Shown: positions 13,425 to 21,299, numbered from the stretch's first letter. The stretch is 22,981 nucleotides of DNA from DASRCB01 sp035653295 (GCA_035653295.1 DASRCB010000295.1:1-22981); one strand, 5' to 3'. The notes: generated by a model not told the origin, from the letters alone. Numbers and translations: made by a program.

Positions 13425-14111
13425 ATGCATTACGTGTCTCGCTGTCTTCTCGCCGGGCCGGTGATTATCCTGTGTGGCGTTTCGTTGGTGTTCGGCCAGA
13501 GCAGCGCCGGCGATACCCGCCGCGAGCCGGCAAATTCAGCAGCTACGCCCGGTTCCGCAGTACCGCTTTCGGTGGGCGCGAACGCCACCGGCCCCGGAGC
13601 GCTCAGCCCGGAGAGCCCCGGCGCGCCGGTGGACACCAAGACCTACATCATCGGCGCGGAAGACGTGCTGGGCGTCAGTGTGTGGCGCGAGCCGGAGCTG
13701 ACCCGGGCCGTGGTGGTCCGTCCGGACGGCAAGATCAGCATGCCCATGATCGGCGAAATTCAGGCCGCCGGAGCCACCCCCGAGGATCTGGGGAAACGCC
13801 TGACCCAGGCATTCACCAAGTTCATCAATAATCCAGAGGTTCTGGTTTCGGTCCAGCAGGTCAACAGCAAGAAATACTACATTGACGGCGCCGTTAACCG
13901 GCCGGGAGAATACCACCTGATTACTCCCACTACGGTTCTCGAGGCGCTGAGCCAGGCCGGCGGATTCCGGGAGTTCGCGAACACGAAGAAAATCCGGATC
14001 CTGCGCGGGACGACCACGCTGAAGTTCAACTACAAACAAGTCAGCCATGGGAAACACATGGACCAGAACATCTATCTTCAGGATGGCGATCACGTCTTCG
14101 TGGACGAATAG
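13425..14111 (+). CDS. Polysaccharide export protein (Wza-like, poly-export/SLBB)
   Basis: This 228-residue secreted protein is of the outer-membrane polysaccharide exporter family. It has a signal peptide at about 1-24 (hydrophobic CLLAGPVIILCGVSLVFG), then a Pro/Ala/Gly-rich spacer to about 70. A poly-export domain follows at about 73-146 (YIIGAEDVLGVSVWREPELTRAVVVRPDGKISMPMIGEI), then one SLBB-type domain (150-200: YYIDGAVNRPGEYHL and VLEALSQAGGFREFA). It lacks the C-terminal amphipathic helix and second SLBB domain of E. coli Wza (about 380 aa), so it is of the short class. No lipobox Cys is convincing. The ATG at 13425 is chosen because it gives a clean signal peptide and has GAGG just upstream. 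An in-frame ATG at 13362 is less likely. First gene of a three-gene export operon. Confidence 0.92.
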   Translation: MHYVSRCLLAGPVIILCGVSLVFGQSSAGDTRREPANSAATPGSAVPLSVGANATGPGALSPESPGAPVDTKTYIIGAEDVLGVSVWREPELTRAVVVRPDGKISMPMIGEIQAAGATPEDLGKRLTQAFTKFINNPEVLVSVQQVNSKKYYIDGAVNRPGEYHLITPTTVLEALSQAGGFREFANTKKIRILRGTTTLKFNYKQVSHGKHMDQNIYLQDGDHVFVDE

Positions 14112-14133
14112 GTTCTGATGAATAGGTTCTGAG
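14106..14133 (+). repeat. Tandem 14-bp repeat spanning the stop codon of the export protein gene
   Basis: GAATAGGTTCTGAT is followed directly by GAATAGGTTCTGAG, one unit covering the stop codon (TAG at 14109-14111) and one after it. It looks like a small replication-slippage duplication. The GAATAGGTTC core also occurs at 12476-12485. Confidence 0.7.
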
Positions 14134-14178
14134 GAGGAGCAGCGGCCCGCGCCGCCGCGACAGGAGGAAGGAATTTCA

Positions 14179-15834
14179 ATGCAGCCAAACGATCCCATTA
14201 CCGTTCCCCGAAGGGCGCTGGACATCGAGGATTACATCGATATCCTGCGCCGGCACAAGTCGTGGATCCTTGGCCCCGCGTTTCTGGGGCTGGTGGTGGG
14301 CGTGGTGGTCGCGTTCCTGTGGCCTGATACGTACGTATCGGTGGCCTCGATTCGCGTTGTGCCTCCGCAGGTTCCCGCCAGTCTGGTGCAGACCAACCTT
14401 AATGAGGACCTGACCAGCCGCGTGATGGCCATGGCGCAGCAGATCATGAGCCGGACCAAGCTGACCACCATGATCCTGACCCTCAATCTGTATCCGAAGG
14501 AGCGGGCCCGGATGCCGCTGGAAGACGTTCTGGAGCAGATGCAGAAGAAGGATGTGAGCATCGGCGCGGTGCAGAACACGGATTCCAGCAACGGCCGCGG
14601 CCAGGTGACGGCGTTCCAGATCAGCTTCAAATATTACGACAAACACATGGCCACGAAGGTCGTCGAGGACCTCACCTCGGAGTTCCTGACGGAGAGCGAG
14701 AAGGAGCTGGTAGAGCGTTCTCGCAACACCACGGACTTTCTGAACGATCAGTACGTAGCGGCGAAGAAGAAACTGGACGACGCCGAAGGCAGGCTGGCCG
14801 CGTTCCGCATGAAGAACATGGGCCGGCTGCCCGATGAAGTGCAGAACAATATCCAGCAGCTCAACGCTTTGAACGTGCAGATGAGCAATGTGGACGCCGC
14901 CATGAGCCGCATTAACCAGGAAAAGCTGCTGCTGGAAAATCAGCTCCGCATCGCGCGTGAGCAGCTCAGCTCGCTGAAGGAAATTAATCCCGAGCAGCAA
15001 CTGGCGCAGATCCAGAAGGACCAGGCCGTAGCGGAGAAGCAGAAAGAGGTTTCCGACTATGAATCGGCGCTGGCCACCCTCCGTCAGCGATACAAGGACA
15101 CGCATCCGGACGTGCAGCGGGTGATGGGATTGCTGGCAGCGGCGAAGGCGCAGCGGGACGCGCTCATCAAGCAGCAGACGGTACAAAAAGTCGACCCCTC
15201 GGCAAAGCCCGCCAGCGCCCCACTGAGCCATGATGCGCGCGCGCTCGAGATCCAGATCCAGCAGCTACAGGCGCAGATCGCGGCCAAGGACCTCGACATG
15301 CGCGATCGGCAGAAGGAAATCACGAATCTGAACGAGGCCATGCGGCAATACCAGGCGCGCATTGAAGGCGTTCCGGTGGGCGAAAAGGAATACGGCGAGC
15401 TGATGGCCGAAGCGCGGACGGCGCGGGAAGAAGCCGAGAGTCTTCAGAAAAGGCTGAATATCTCAAGGGAAGCGACGGACCTGCAAAACCGGAGCCAGGG
15501 CGAACGGCTGGAGCTTCTGGATCCGGCGTCGGTTCCCACCAGTCCAACGGAGCCGAAGCGTTCCGCGTACGTGGGCGCTGGGTTGGCTATCGGGCTTGTG
15601 CTCGGCCTGGTGCTGGCCGGCGTGCGCGAGATGAAAGACACGTCTCTGAAGAACCTGAAGGACGTGCGCGCTTATACGAAGCTCCCCGTGCTGGGCAGCA
15701 TTCCCCTGCTGGAGAATGATCTGGTTGTGCGCAGGCGCAGACGTATCGCCTGGCTGGCCTGGTCGACCGCGTGTCTGGTCGGTGTTGCCATCATCTGCAG
15801 CTCGATCGTTTATTACTACGCGACGAGGGCATGA
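14179..15834 (+). CDS. Wzz/GNVR-type polysaccharide chain-length determinant
   Basis: This 551-residue inner-membrane polysaccharide co-polymerase controls chain length and couples synthesis to export. The N-terminal Wzz domain has LDIEDYIDILRRHKSWI (14-30) and a first membrane segment (about 31-49). A long periplasmic coiled-coil region (about 160-440) follows, rich in Gln, Glu, Lys and Ala. Next is a Pro-containing segment (LDPASVPTSPTEPKRS) and a second membrane segment (about 464-482). A cytoplasmic KDTSLKNLKDVRAYTKLPVLGSIP motif is like those leading to fused kinases, but no kinase follows; instead there is a third hydrophobic segment (about 523-547) ending in YYYATRA. The usual family has two segments, so the third is unusual. 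A strong AGGAGG at 14162-14167 sets the start. Resembles chain-length proteins of exosortase-associated loci. Confidence 0.92.
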   Translation: MQPNDPITVPRRALDIEDYIDILRRHKSWILGPAFLGLVVGVVVAFLWPDTYVSVASIRVVPPQVPASLVQTNLNEDLTSRVMAMAQQIMSRTKLTTMILTLNLYPKERARMPLEDVLEQMQKKDVSIGAVQNTDSSNGRGQVTAFQISFKYYDKHMATKVVEDLTSEFLTESEKELVERSRNTTDFLNDQYVAAKKKLDDAEGRLAAFRMKNMGRLPDEVQNNIQQLNALNVQMSNVDAAMSRINQEKLLLENQLRIAREQLSSLKEINPEQQLAQIQKDQAVAEKQKEVSDYESALATLRQRYKDTHPDVQRVMGLLAAAKAQRDALIKQQTVQKVDPSAKPASAPLSHDARALEIQIQQLQAQIAAKDLDMRDRQKEITNLNEAMRQYQARIEGVPVGEKEYGELMAEARTAREEAESLQKRLNISREATDLQNRSQGERLELLDPASVPTSPTEPKRSAYVGAGLAIGLVLGLVLAGVREMKDTSLKNLKDVRAYTKLPVLGSIPLLENDLVVRRRRRIAWLAWSTACLVGVAIICSSIVYYYATRA

Positions 15835-15844
15835 CGGAGAGACT

Positions 15845-16759
15845 ATGAGCCGAGTTCACGAAGCACTGAGACGAGCCGAGCAGGCGAGTCCGCGCCCTCC
15901 GGCGCCGCCGCCGGTTTTGACCGAGACCGCCGCTGCGCACGCCGTGGAAGACGGCCGCCCGGCGCAGGGGCACGGGGCGGCAACGGCACTGGCTCCCTTT
16001 CCTCTGGAAGGCCTGCTCGAACGGGTAAGAGAGATTCCGTACGCGCCATCGGCAGAGGCGCTGCTGATCGACCCGCGCCATCCGCATGAGGCGCCGACGG
16101 AGGAGTTCCGTACGCTGCGCACGCGGCTGAATCATCTGCAGACGCTGTCGCCCATTCACACCGCGGTAGTGACGAGTCCCTCGCCAGCCGAGGGAAAATC
16201 ATTCGCGGCGGTCAATCTGGCGCTATCGCAGGCACAACTGGCCAACAATCCGACGCTGCTCTGCGACTTCGATTTTCGCCGCCCGATCGTGCACAACCTG
16301 CTGCAGACCGAGCGGGCGCCCGGCATCACCGATTATCTACAGGGCAAAATCCAGCTGCATGAGGCGATTCGGAAGGTCGCAGGGACGAACCTGTATATCA
16401 TGCCCGCCGGTGAGGCGGTGATCAATCCGCTGGAGCTGCTGAACCTGCGCGAGGTGAAGCAGATGCTGGATGATTTGCCGAAGCTGTTCAACTGGGTTAT
16501 TCTGGACAGCCCACCGCTGTTGTTTGCAGCCGATGCGAACCTGCTGTCCACGCTCAGCCACGGAACAATTCTCGTGGTGCGCATCGGGGCGACCACCATC
16601 GATTCCATCACGCGGGCGATGCAGTCGCTGTGCCAGAACAACGTGCTGGGCATCGTTGTGAACGCCGCGCGACGCGGCGAACTGTACAGCAAGTACACCT
16701 ACTACCACACGTATTATCAACGGGACGAGGCGAAGGCCGACGGCGCAGCCGCGGAGTAA
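15845..16759 (+). CDS. CpsD/CapB-type tyrosine autokinase (BY-kinase)
   Basis: This 304-residue cytoplasmic ATPase/kinase regulates polysaccharide polymerisation through the membrane partner encoded 10 bp upstream. It opens MSRVHEALRRAEQ, followed by a Pro/Ala-rich spacer (about 15-50). The EFRTLRTRL helix (87-95) precedes the kinase core: Walker A SPSPAEGKS (111-119, Lys118), Walker A' LLCDFDFRRP (138-147, Asp141/Asp143) and Walker B WVILDSPP (217-224, Asp221). The tail carries a tyrosine cluster (Tyr281, 284, 286, 287, 290, 291: YSKYTYYHTYYQ), the usual autophosphorylation sites. It is a stand-alone kinase, as in Gram-positive CpsD and many exosortase-linked systems, unlike the fused Wzc of E. 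coli. GGAGAG (15836-15841) lies 3 nt before the ATG. Last gene of the operon visible here. Confidence 0.92.
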   Translation: MSRVHEALRRAEQASPRPPAPPPVLTETAAAHAVEDGRPAQGHGAATALAPFPLEGLLERVREIPYAPSAEALLIDPRHPHEAPTEEFRTLRTRLNHLQTLSPIHTAVVTSPSPAEGKSFAAVNLALSQAQLANNPTLLCDFDFRRPIVHNLLQTERAPGITDYLQGKIQLHEAIRKVAGTNLYIMPAGEAVINPLELLNLREVKQMLDDLPKLFNWVILDSPPLLFAADANLLSTLSHGTILVVRIGATTIDSITRAMQSLCQNNVLGIVVNAARRGELYSKYTYYHTYYQRDEAKADGAAAE

Positions 16760-16784
16760 ACCGCGAACGGGCGCATACCAGACC

Positions 16785-16827
16785 AGGCGAGCTGGGAGCC
16801 CGCCGCAGGGCGAGGCCCTGCCCCCCA
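16785..16827 (-). repeat. Paired-hairpin GC-rich repeat, copy 3
   Basis: Same orientation as the copy at 148-190. The short stem is as in copy 1 (GCAGGG/CCCTGC). The long stem has one arm base changed so that one pair becomes a G-T mismatch (a G-U wobble in one RNA strand). It sits between the kinase stop codon and the start of the DUF1593 gene, where it could act as a 3'-end structure for the export operon. Confidence 0.85.
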
Positions 16828-16847
16828 AAAGATGCAGTGCTTACGCT

Positions 16848-18512
16848 ATGCTCGTCTTGGTTATGCCGGCGGCACTGGTGCGGAGTGTGACGGCAATCGC
16901 GCTCATTGCGGTCCTCGCGGCCGCTCAGCAGCGCAAGCCGCGAGTGGTCATTACGGCAGACCCGGAACTCGACGACAACAACACACTCATCCGCGCGATC
17001 CTCTACAGCTCCGACCTTCGGATTGAAGGACTCGTCTACGCCAGCAGCACTTTTCATTGGAAAGGCGATGGCAGGGGAACGACACAATACCTCCCCGGAC
17101 GTGAATACACCCGGCTCGGCCTGTGTCCGTGCCCGTCATGGCGCTGGGCGCCAGACGAGCACTTTATCGACGATATCGCCGACGCATACGCGAAAGTTTA
17201 CGCGAACCTGAAGGTCCATGATCCAAATTACCCGCCACCCGTTGAGCTGAAATCGAAGATCAAGTGGGGCAACGTTTCATTCGAAGGCGACTACTCCAGG
17301 GACACCGAAGGCTCGAACCTGATTAAGTCTCTTCTCCTGGATGATCAGCCGGGTCCGCTTTATGTAACCGCACAGGGCGGACAGAGCACGATTGCACGCG
17401 CGCTGAAATCCATACACGATGAGTACGCCAGCACGCCGCAATGGGAGGCGATCCGGGACAAAGTATCGCAGAAGCTGATCGTCATTCCCTCCGGCGACCA
17501 GGACGGCACATACGCGAGATACATCCGCCCGAACTGGCCGGAAGTAAGCGAGCGGCAGCTGAGCACGATGGATTTCGGCTACTTCGTGCGCCATGGACTG
17601 GCGCCGGAGGACCAGGTCTACGTCAGCGCGGCGTGGACACGAGACAACATTTCCAGCCGCGGCTCTCTGGGCGCGCTGTATCGAGTGTGGGGCGACGGCA
17701 AGCAGATGGTCAGGGGAGACCGGACGGACTTCTTCGGGCTGTCCGGCCATACGGCCGATCAGCTCAGAAAAATGGGGTACATGGTCTGGATGCCGCCGCA
17801 GGAGAAAGGTTCTTTCATCAGCGAAGGCGACACGCCGACCTTTCTCAATCTGGTGGACAACGGGCTTCGAGCTTATGAGAATCGCCGCTGGAGCGGCTGG
17901 GGCGGGATGGTGCGATCGTCCGACGTCCCGCCGCTCGGGTTGGGAGGCGGTTCGATCACGCCCGCGGGTCCGGACGATCCAGGCGTGGCGATGGGCCTCG
18001 CGCCCGCCGGCAGTACGGCGCCTGAGAATGCAGGGACGGCAGTTCCTCCCGCCACGGGGCAGTCAGGCGTTCCCGGCGATTCCGGCCTGCCCCCCATCCC
18101 ACCGGCCAATGCCGCGGCGAATGCCCGCTTTTTTTCCGCCGCGCAGAACGATTTCGCGGCGCGCCTGAAGTGGTCCGTAACCCCAAAATACGGTGACGCG
18201 AACCATCCCCCGAAGCTCAGGATCAACGGGCCGGCAGAACTCTCCGTGCGAGCCGGCGAGATGGTTCGTCTCGAGGGACAGGTGTCCGACCCCGATCACA
18301 ACAGCGTGAAGGTTCTGTGGTGGCAGGACAGCGCGGCAGGAGATTATCCCGGCGTGTTCCGCTTCTCTGACCCGGCGGCGCTTCGCACGACGTTTCGGGT
18401 CCCGGCTGACGTTCAGCCAGGCGAGACCGTACACATCATCCTTGAAGCGACTGACGACGGAACGCCGCCTCTAACGCGGTATCAGCGAGTCGTGGTCAGA
18501 ATCAAAATCTAA
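16848..18512 (+). CDS. Secreted DUF1593 (Sde182-like, nucleoside-hydrolase-like) protein
   Basis: This 554-residue protein has an N-terminal signal peptide (hydrophobic 11-25, likely cleavage near AAA-QQ at 26). The DUF1593 domain, about 30-300, has RVVITADPELDDNNTLIRA (32-50), similar to the Asp-rich N-terminal loop of nucleoside hydrolases. Its other signatures are IEGLVYASSTFHWKGDG, AYAKVYANLKVHDPNYP, a SLLLDDQPGPLYVTAQGGQSTIARAL stretch, and IPSGDQDGTYARYIRPNWPEV. A Gly/Pro/Ala-rich linker (about 365-425) leads to a beta-sandwich C-terminal domain (LRINGPAELSVRAGEMVRLEGQVSDPD, ending YQRVVVRIKI) found in cellulose-binding Sde182-like proteins. It is probably periplasmic or exported, acting on carbohydrate or nucleoside material; the substrate is unknown. 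The start could be the second ATG at 16863. The low-complexity linker is unusual. Confidence 0.88.
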   Translation: MLVLVMPAALVRSVTAIALIAVLAAAQQRKPRVVITADPELDDNNTLIRAILYSSDLRIEGLVYASSTFHWKGDGRGTTQYLPGREYTRLGLCPCPSWRWAPDEHFIDDIADAYAKVYANLKVHDPNYPPPVELKSKIKWGNVSFEGDYSRDTEGSNLIKSLLLDDQPGPLYVTAQGGQSTIARALKSIHDEYASTPQWEAIRDKVSQKLIVIPSGDQDGTYARYIRPNWPEVSERQLSTMDFGYFVRHGLAPEDQVYVSAAWTRDNISSRGSLGALYRVWGDGKQMVRGDRTDFFGLSGHTADQLRKMGYMVWMPPQEKGSFISEGDTPTFLNLVDNGLRAYENRRWSGWGGMVRSSDVPPLGLGGGSITPAGPDDPGVAMGLAPAGSTAPENAGTAVPPATGQSGVPGDSGLPPIPPANAAANARFFSAAQNDFAARLKWSVTPKYGDANHPPKLRINGPAELSVRAGEMVRLEGQVSDPDHNSVKVLWWQDSAAGDYPGVFRFSDPAALRTTFRVPADVQPGETVHIILEATDDGTPPLTRYQRVVVRIKI

Positions 18513-18584
18513 CTGGCCAACACCGGCTCACAATACGCTTGTCCGTTCCACAACATTTCAGCGGACACGAGATGCGGCGGTGGA

Positions 18585-18590
18585 TAGGAT
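18585..18590 (+). promoter_or_regulatory. Candidate -10 box, leaderless start of the secreted repeat protein
   Basis: TAGGAT is followed by exactly 6 nt and the ATG at 18597. No Shine-Dalgarno is present in the gap. Confidence 0.45.
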
Positions 18591-18596
18591 CGCATC

Positions 18597-19373
18597 ATGC
18601 GCTTACAATGCCGCTTGCTGCTGACCCTTTCTCTGATTACGAGCTTTTCGTGGGCAGCAGACGACCCCTTCATAGGCAAATGGAAGGTGAATCCCGCCGA
18701 AAGCAAACTTACTGATGAGATGAAGGTCGAGCTTGCCGGGGAGAACCGGTACGCGATCACCTTTGGACCTGGCGCAGTGGACACAATCACAGCGGACGGC
18801 AGCGATCAGCCAGGGCTGCGGGGGACCACTCTGTCCGTAGCCGTGGAAGGACCAAAGACGTGGAGGGTCGTCCGCAAAAGGGAGGGCCGCATGTTGATCT
18901 CGGCTACGTGGACACTTTCTGAAGACGGTAAGACACTCACCGACGACTTTACCGGTTATGGCTCCGACGGTTCGAAACACACGGTGGGGTATGTATACGA
19001 GCGAACCGCCGGGAGCTCAGGTTTCACTGGTACGTGGGACAGCGTGGGCGCGAAAGTGGATTCGTCAATCCAGCTTGACATCAAGCCATGGGAGGGTGAC
19101 GGCCTCAGCCTGGCCATTCCCGGAGCCCAAATCTCGAAGTCTCTCAGGTTCGATGGCCGGGATTATCCCGACGGCGCCCGCGCAAGTGATGGTGCGGCAT
19201 GTTCGGGCCGGCGCCTGAACGAACGTACTCTGGAAATTACAAACAAACGCGACGGCCGGATTACGGATACCTGGCAGATCGGGCTGTCCGGCGATGGCAG
19301 GATCCTCACCCTGACAATGCGGCCGGAGCGTCAGAGCACGCCTCAAAACATCCTTGTCTTCGATCGGGAATAG
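18597..19373 (+). CDS. Secreted two-repeat beta-rich protein of unknown function (258 aa)
   Basis: The signal peptide spans about residues 1-20 (LLLTLSLITSFSWA, then cleavage before AD). The mature part has two similar halves. The first, about 25-136, starts FIGKWKVNPAESKL and includes KREGRMLISATWTLSEDGKTLT and VYER. The second, about 141-258, starts FTGTWDSVGAKVDSS and includes KRDGRITDTWQIGLSGDGRILTLT and VFDRE. Each looks like a small beta-barrel or lipocalin-like unit. I associate the GKWKxNPxxSK opening with a large uncharacterised family in Acidobacteriota, though that is from memory. Probably periplasmic. It is monocistronic, with its own close -10 box, and the kinase gene following 27 bp later also has its own. 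Function unknown. Confidence 0.8.
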   Translation: MRLQCRLLLTLSLITSFSWAADDPFIGKWKVNPAESKLTDEMKVELAGENRYAITFGPGAVDTITADGSDQPGLRGTTLSVAVEGPKTWRVVRKREGRMLISATWTLSEDGKTLTDDFTGYGSDGSKHTVGYVYERTAGSSGFTGTWDSVGAKVDSSIQLDIKPWEGDGLSLAIPGAQISKSLRFDGRDYPDGARASDGAACSGRRLNERTLEITNKRDGRITDTWQIGLSGDGRILTLTMRPERQSTPQNILVFDRE

Positions 19374-19388
19374 ACGCGGGGGTTGTTC

Positions 19389-19394
19389 TAAAAT
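19389..19394 (+). promoter_or_regulatory. Candidate -10 box, leaderless start of the LytS-type kinase gene
   Basis: TAAAAT is followed by exactly 6 nt and the ATG at 19401, so the predicted transcript starts on or beside the start codon. This is one of the clearest members of the set. Confidence 0.5.
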
Positions 19395-19400
19395 TCCGGA

Positions 19401-20486
19401 ATGAAGCAGCGCTGGCAGAAGTGGGCGGGCGCGATCCTGCTGTGGAGCGTTCTGGGACTACTGTTCGCGCTGCCGAATCTCTCCTCAGGCCACTGGGTCC
19501 GCGCTCTTTCCGGCTCGCTCGCGCAGTGGTGGTCATGGGGGCTGATCGCCCCTCTTATCTTCTGGACAGACGCGCGGCTTCCGTTCCGTGAGAATCGGCT
19601 CGGGATGCGGATTCTCGCGCACTTGCCGGTAAGCATCGCGGTTACGATTCTCTACTTCTATGTGCTGGTAACAGTGGGCGCCTTACTCGGCGCCGGGCAG
19701 TGGAGTGTGCTGACGGATATTCATTTTCTCCCGCGAGCGTTTCGGCAGGGGTTTCTGTGGAGCTGGCTTGTTTATTGGGTCATCTTCGGCGTGCACCAGA
19801 CCTTCCGGTATAACAGGCAGTACCTCGCCAGTGAACTGCGGCTGGAGCGCATGGAGCGCAGCCTTTCGCAGGCGCGCCTGAATGCCCTCCGCATGCAGCT
19901 GGATCCACACTTCCTGTTCAATGCCCTGAACACCATCTCTTCGCAGACAGAGCGGGATCCGAAGCTGGCGCGCAGTATGATCGAGCACCTTGGCGATCTG
20001 CTTCGCCTGTCGCTGGATGCGCGGGACAGGCAGGAGATTCCGCTGGTCGAGGAGCTCGCATTTCTCCAGCATTACATCGCGATCCAGAAGATTCGATTCG
20101 CGGAGAATCTGCGTATCGAGATCCAGGTGGATCCCGCGGTGAAGTACGCGCTGGCGCCGTGTCTCATCCTGCAGCCGCTGGTGGAGAACGCCATTCGCCA
20201 CGGCATCTCGCCGCGCGCCTCCGGCGGCACGGTCGCGGTGAGTGCGCAGCGCGGCCAGGATCAGCTGGAGATCCGCATCGTGGATGACGGCGTAGGGCTG
20301 CCTGCGGGGTGGACGCTCGAAGAATTCTCCGGTACGGGGCTGTCGGTCACGCGCGAACGGATTATGGGACTGCATCCGGAGGGAAACAGCCACTTCTCCG
20401 TCAAGTCGCGGCCGGAAGGGGGAACCCAGGTGGCGATTTCGTTTCCACTGCGATTCCAGGGAGAGATCGCCCATGCCGGTAACTGA
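19401..20486 (+). CDS. LytS/YehU-type sensor histidine kinase
   Basis: This 361-residue membrane kinase has four hydrophobic segments in residues 8-135 (about 9-25, 43-57, 72-98 and 116-131) with little periplasmic sequence between them, so the signal is probably sensed in the membrane. A linker helix leads to the His_kinase (PF06580) domain with LNALRMQLDPHFLFNALNTIS; His170 is the expected phosphorylation site. The HATPase domain follows with N-box LVENAIRHG (260-268) and G-box DDGVGLP (295-301), and a final GGTQVAISFP strand. All key residues are present. It overlaps the regulator gene by 14 bp, a standard sign of a cognate pair. The signal is unknown; LytS-like kinases respond to cell-envelope state, small metabolites or peptides. 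Confidence 0.93.
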   Translation: MKQRWQKWAGAILLWSVLGLLFALPNLSSGHWVRALSGSLAQWWSWGLIAPLIFWTDARLPFRENRLGMRILAHLPVSIAVTILYFYVLVTVGALLGAGQWSVLTDIHFLPRAFRQGFLWSWLVYWVIFGVHQTFRYNRQYLASELRLERMERSLSQARLNALRMQLDPHFLFNALNTISSQTERDPKLARSMIEHLGDLLRLSLDARDRQEIPLVEELAFLQHYIAIQKIRFAENLRIEIQVDPAVKYALAPCLILQPLVENAIRHGISPRASGGTVAVSAQRGQDQLEIRIVDDGVGLPAGWTLEEFSGTGLSVTRERIMGLHPEGNSHFSVKSRPEGGTQVAISFPLRFQGEIAHAGN

Positions 20487-21252
20487 ACCGCTGCGCGTTC
20501 TGGTAGTGGACGATGAAGCGCCTGCCCGTGAACGCCTCCTCGATCTGCTCAGGAAGGATGCGCGGGCCGGAACGGTATTGCAAGCGGCCGACGGCAAAAC
20601 CGCCGTGGACATCATCCGGCGCGAGGCGCTCGATCTTGTGTTTCTCGACGTGCAGATGCCCGAGCTGGACGGTTTACAGGTAGTCGAGACTCTCGGCGCC
20701 GCGGCCATGCCGCTCACGATATTTGTCACCGCCTACGATCGGCACGCCATTCGCGCCTTTGAAGCGAACGCTCTCGATTATCTGCTGAAACCGTTCAGCG
20801 ATGAACGGTGGCAGGCCGCGTTCGGCCGCGCCACGGCTCGGCGCGATGAGCTCCGATTGCGCGAATTTGGCCACGGCGTCCTGCGTATGCTCGCCGGCCG
20901 GCCGCAGACCGGCCGCTATCTCGATCGCCTGGTGGTGAAGAGCAGTGGGATGACGCGCTTCATTCGCGTAACAGAGATCGACTGGATCGAAGGCGCGGGC
21001 GTTTATGTGACTCTGCATATCGCCGGCAAAGAGCTGCTCTACCGTTCGGCGCTGAGCGAGCTCGCCGGACAGCTCGATCCCATGCGCTTCATCCGCATTC
21101 ATCGCTCCGCGATCGTCAACATAGACAGCATCGTCGAGCTTCAGCCCATTTCTCACGGCGAGTTCGAACTGGTGCTGAAGGACGGCCATCGCCCACGGGT
21201 CAGCCGAACCTGGCGCGTACAGCTGGAAAAGCGCCTGGGCCAAAGCTTGTAG
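20473..21252 (+). CDS. LytTR-family response regulator (LytR/AlgR type)
   Basis: This 259-residue regulator has a receiver domain at about 7-120 with acidic pair Asp13-Asp14, phosphoacceptor Asp59 (LVFLDVQMPELDGL), a Thr in FVTAYD and Lys in YLLKPF. The linker has LRMLAGRPQTGRYLDRLVVKSSG. The C-terminal LytTR DNA-binding domain, about 155-258, has FIRVTEIDWIEGAGVYVTLH, RFIRIHRSAIVNIDSI and SRTWRVQLEKRL. LytTR regulators bind imperfect direct repeats upstream of target promoters. No obvious target repeat is seen nearby, so its regulon is probably elsewhere. GGGAGAG lies just upstream of the ATG, inside the kinase gene. Confidence 0.93.
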   Translation: MPVTEPLRVLVVDDEAPARERLLDLLRKDARAGTVLQAADGKTAVDIIRREALDLVFLDVQMPELDGLQVVETLGAAAMPLTIFVTAYDRHAIRAFEANALDYLLKPFSDERWQAAFGRATARRDELRLREFGHGVLRMLAGRPQTGRYLDRLVVKSSGMTRFIRVTEIDWIEGAGVYVTLHIAGKELLYRSALSELAGQLDPMRFIRIHRSAIVNIDSIVELQPISHGEFELVLKDGHRPRVSRTWRVQLEKRLGQSL

Positions 21253-21299
21253 CGACGTTCGCTCGCAGGCCTTCGGGCGAGGGCCACTGCGGCCGCGCG

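Noticed and set aside
14176..15231. Minus-strand open frame (351 codons) opposite the chain-length determinant
   Set aside because: The Leu/His-rich translation is the complement of a Gln/Glu/Lys-rich coiled coil. The plus-strand gene has a strong ribosome site and family motifs.
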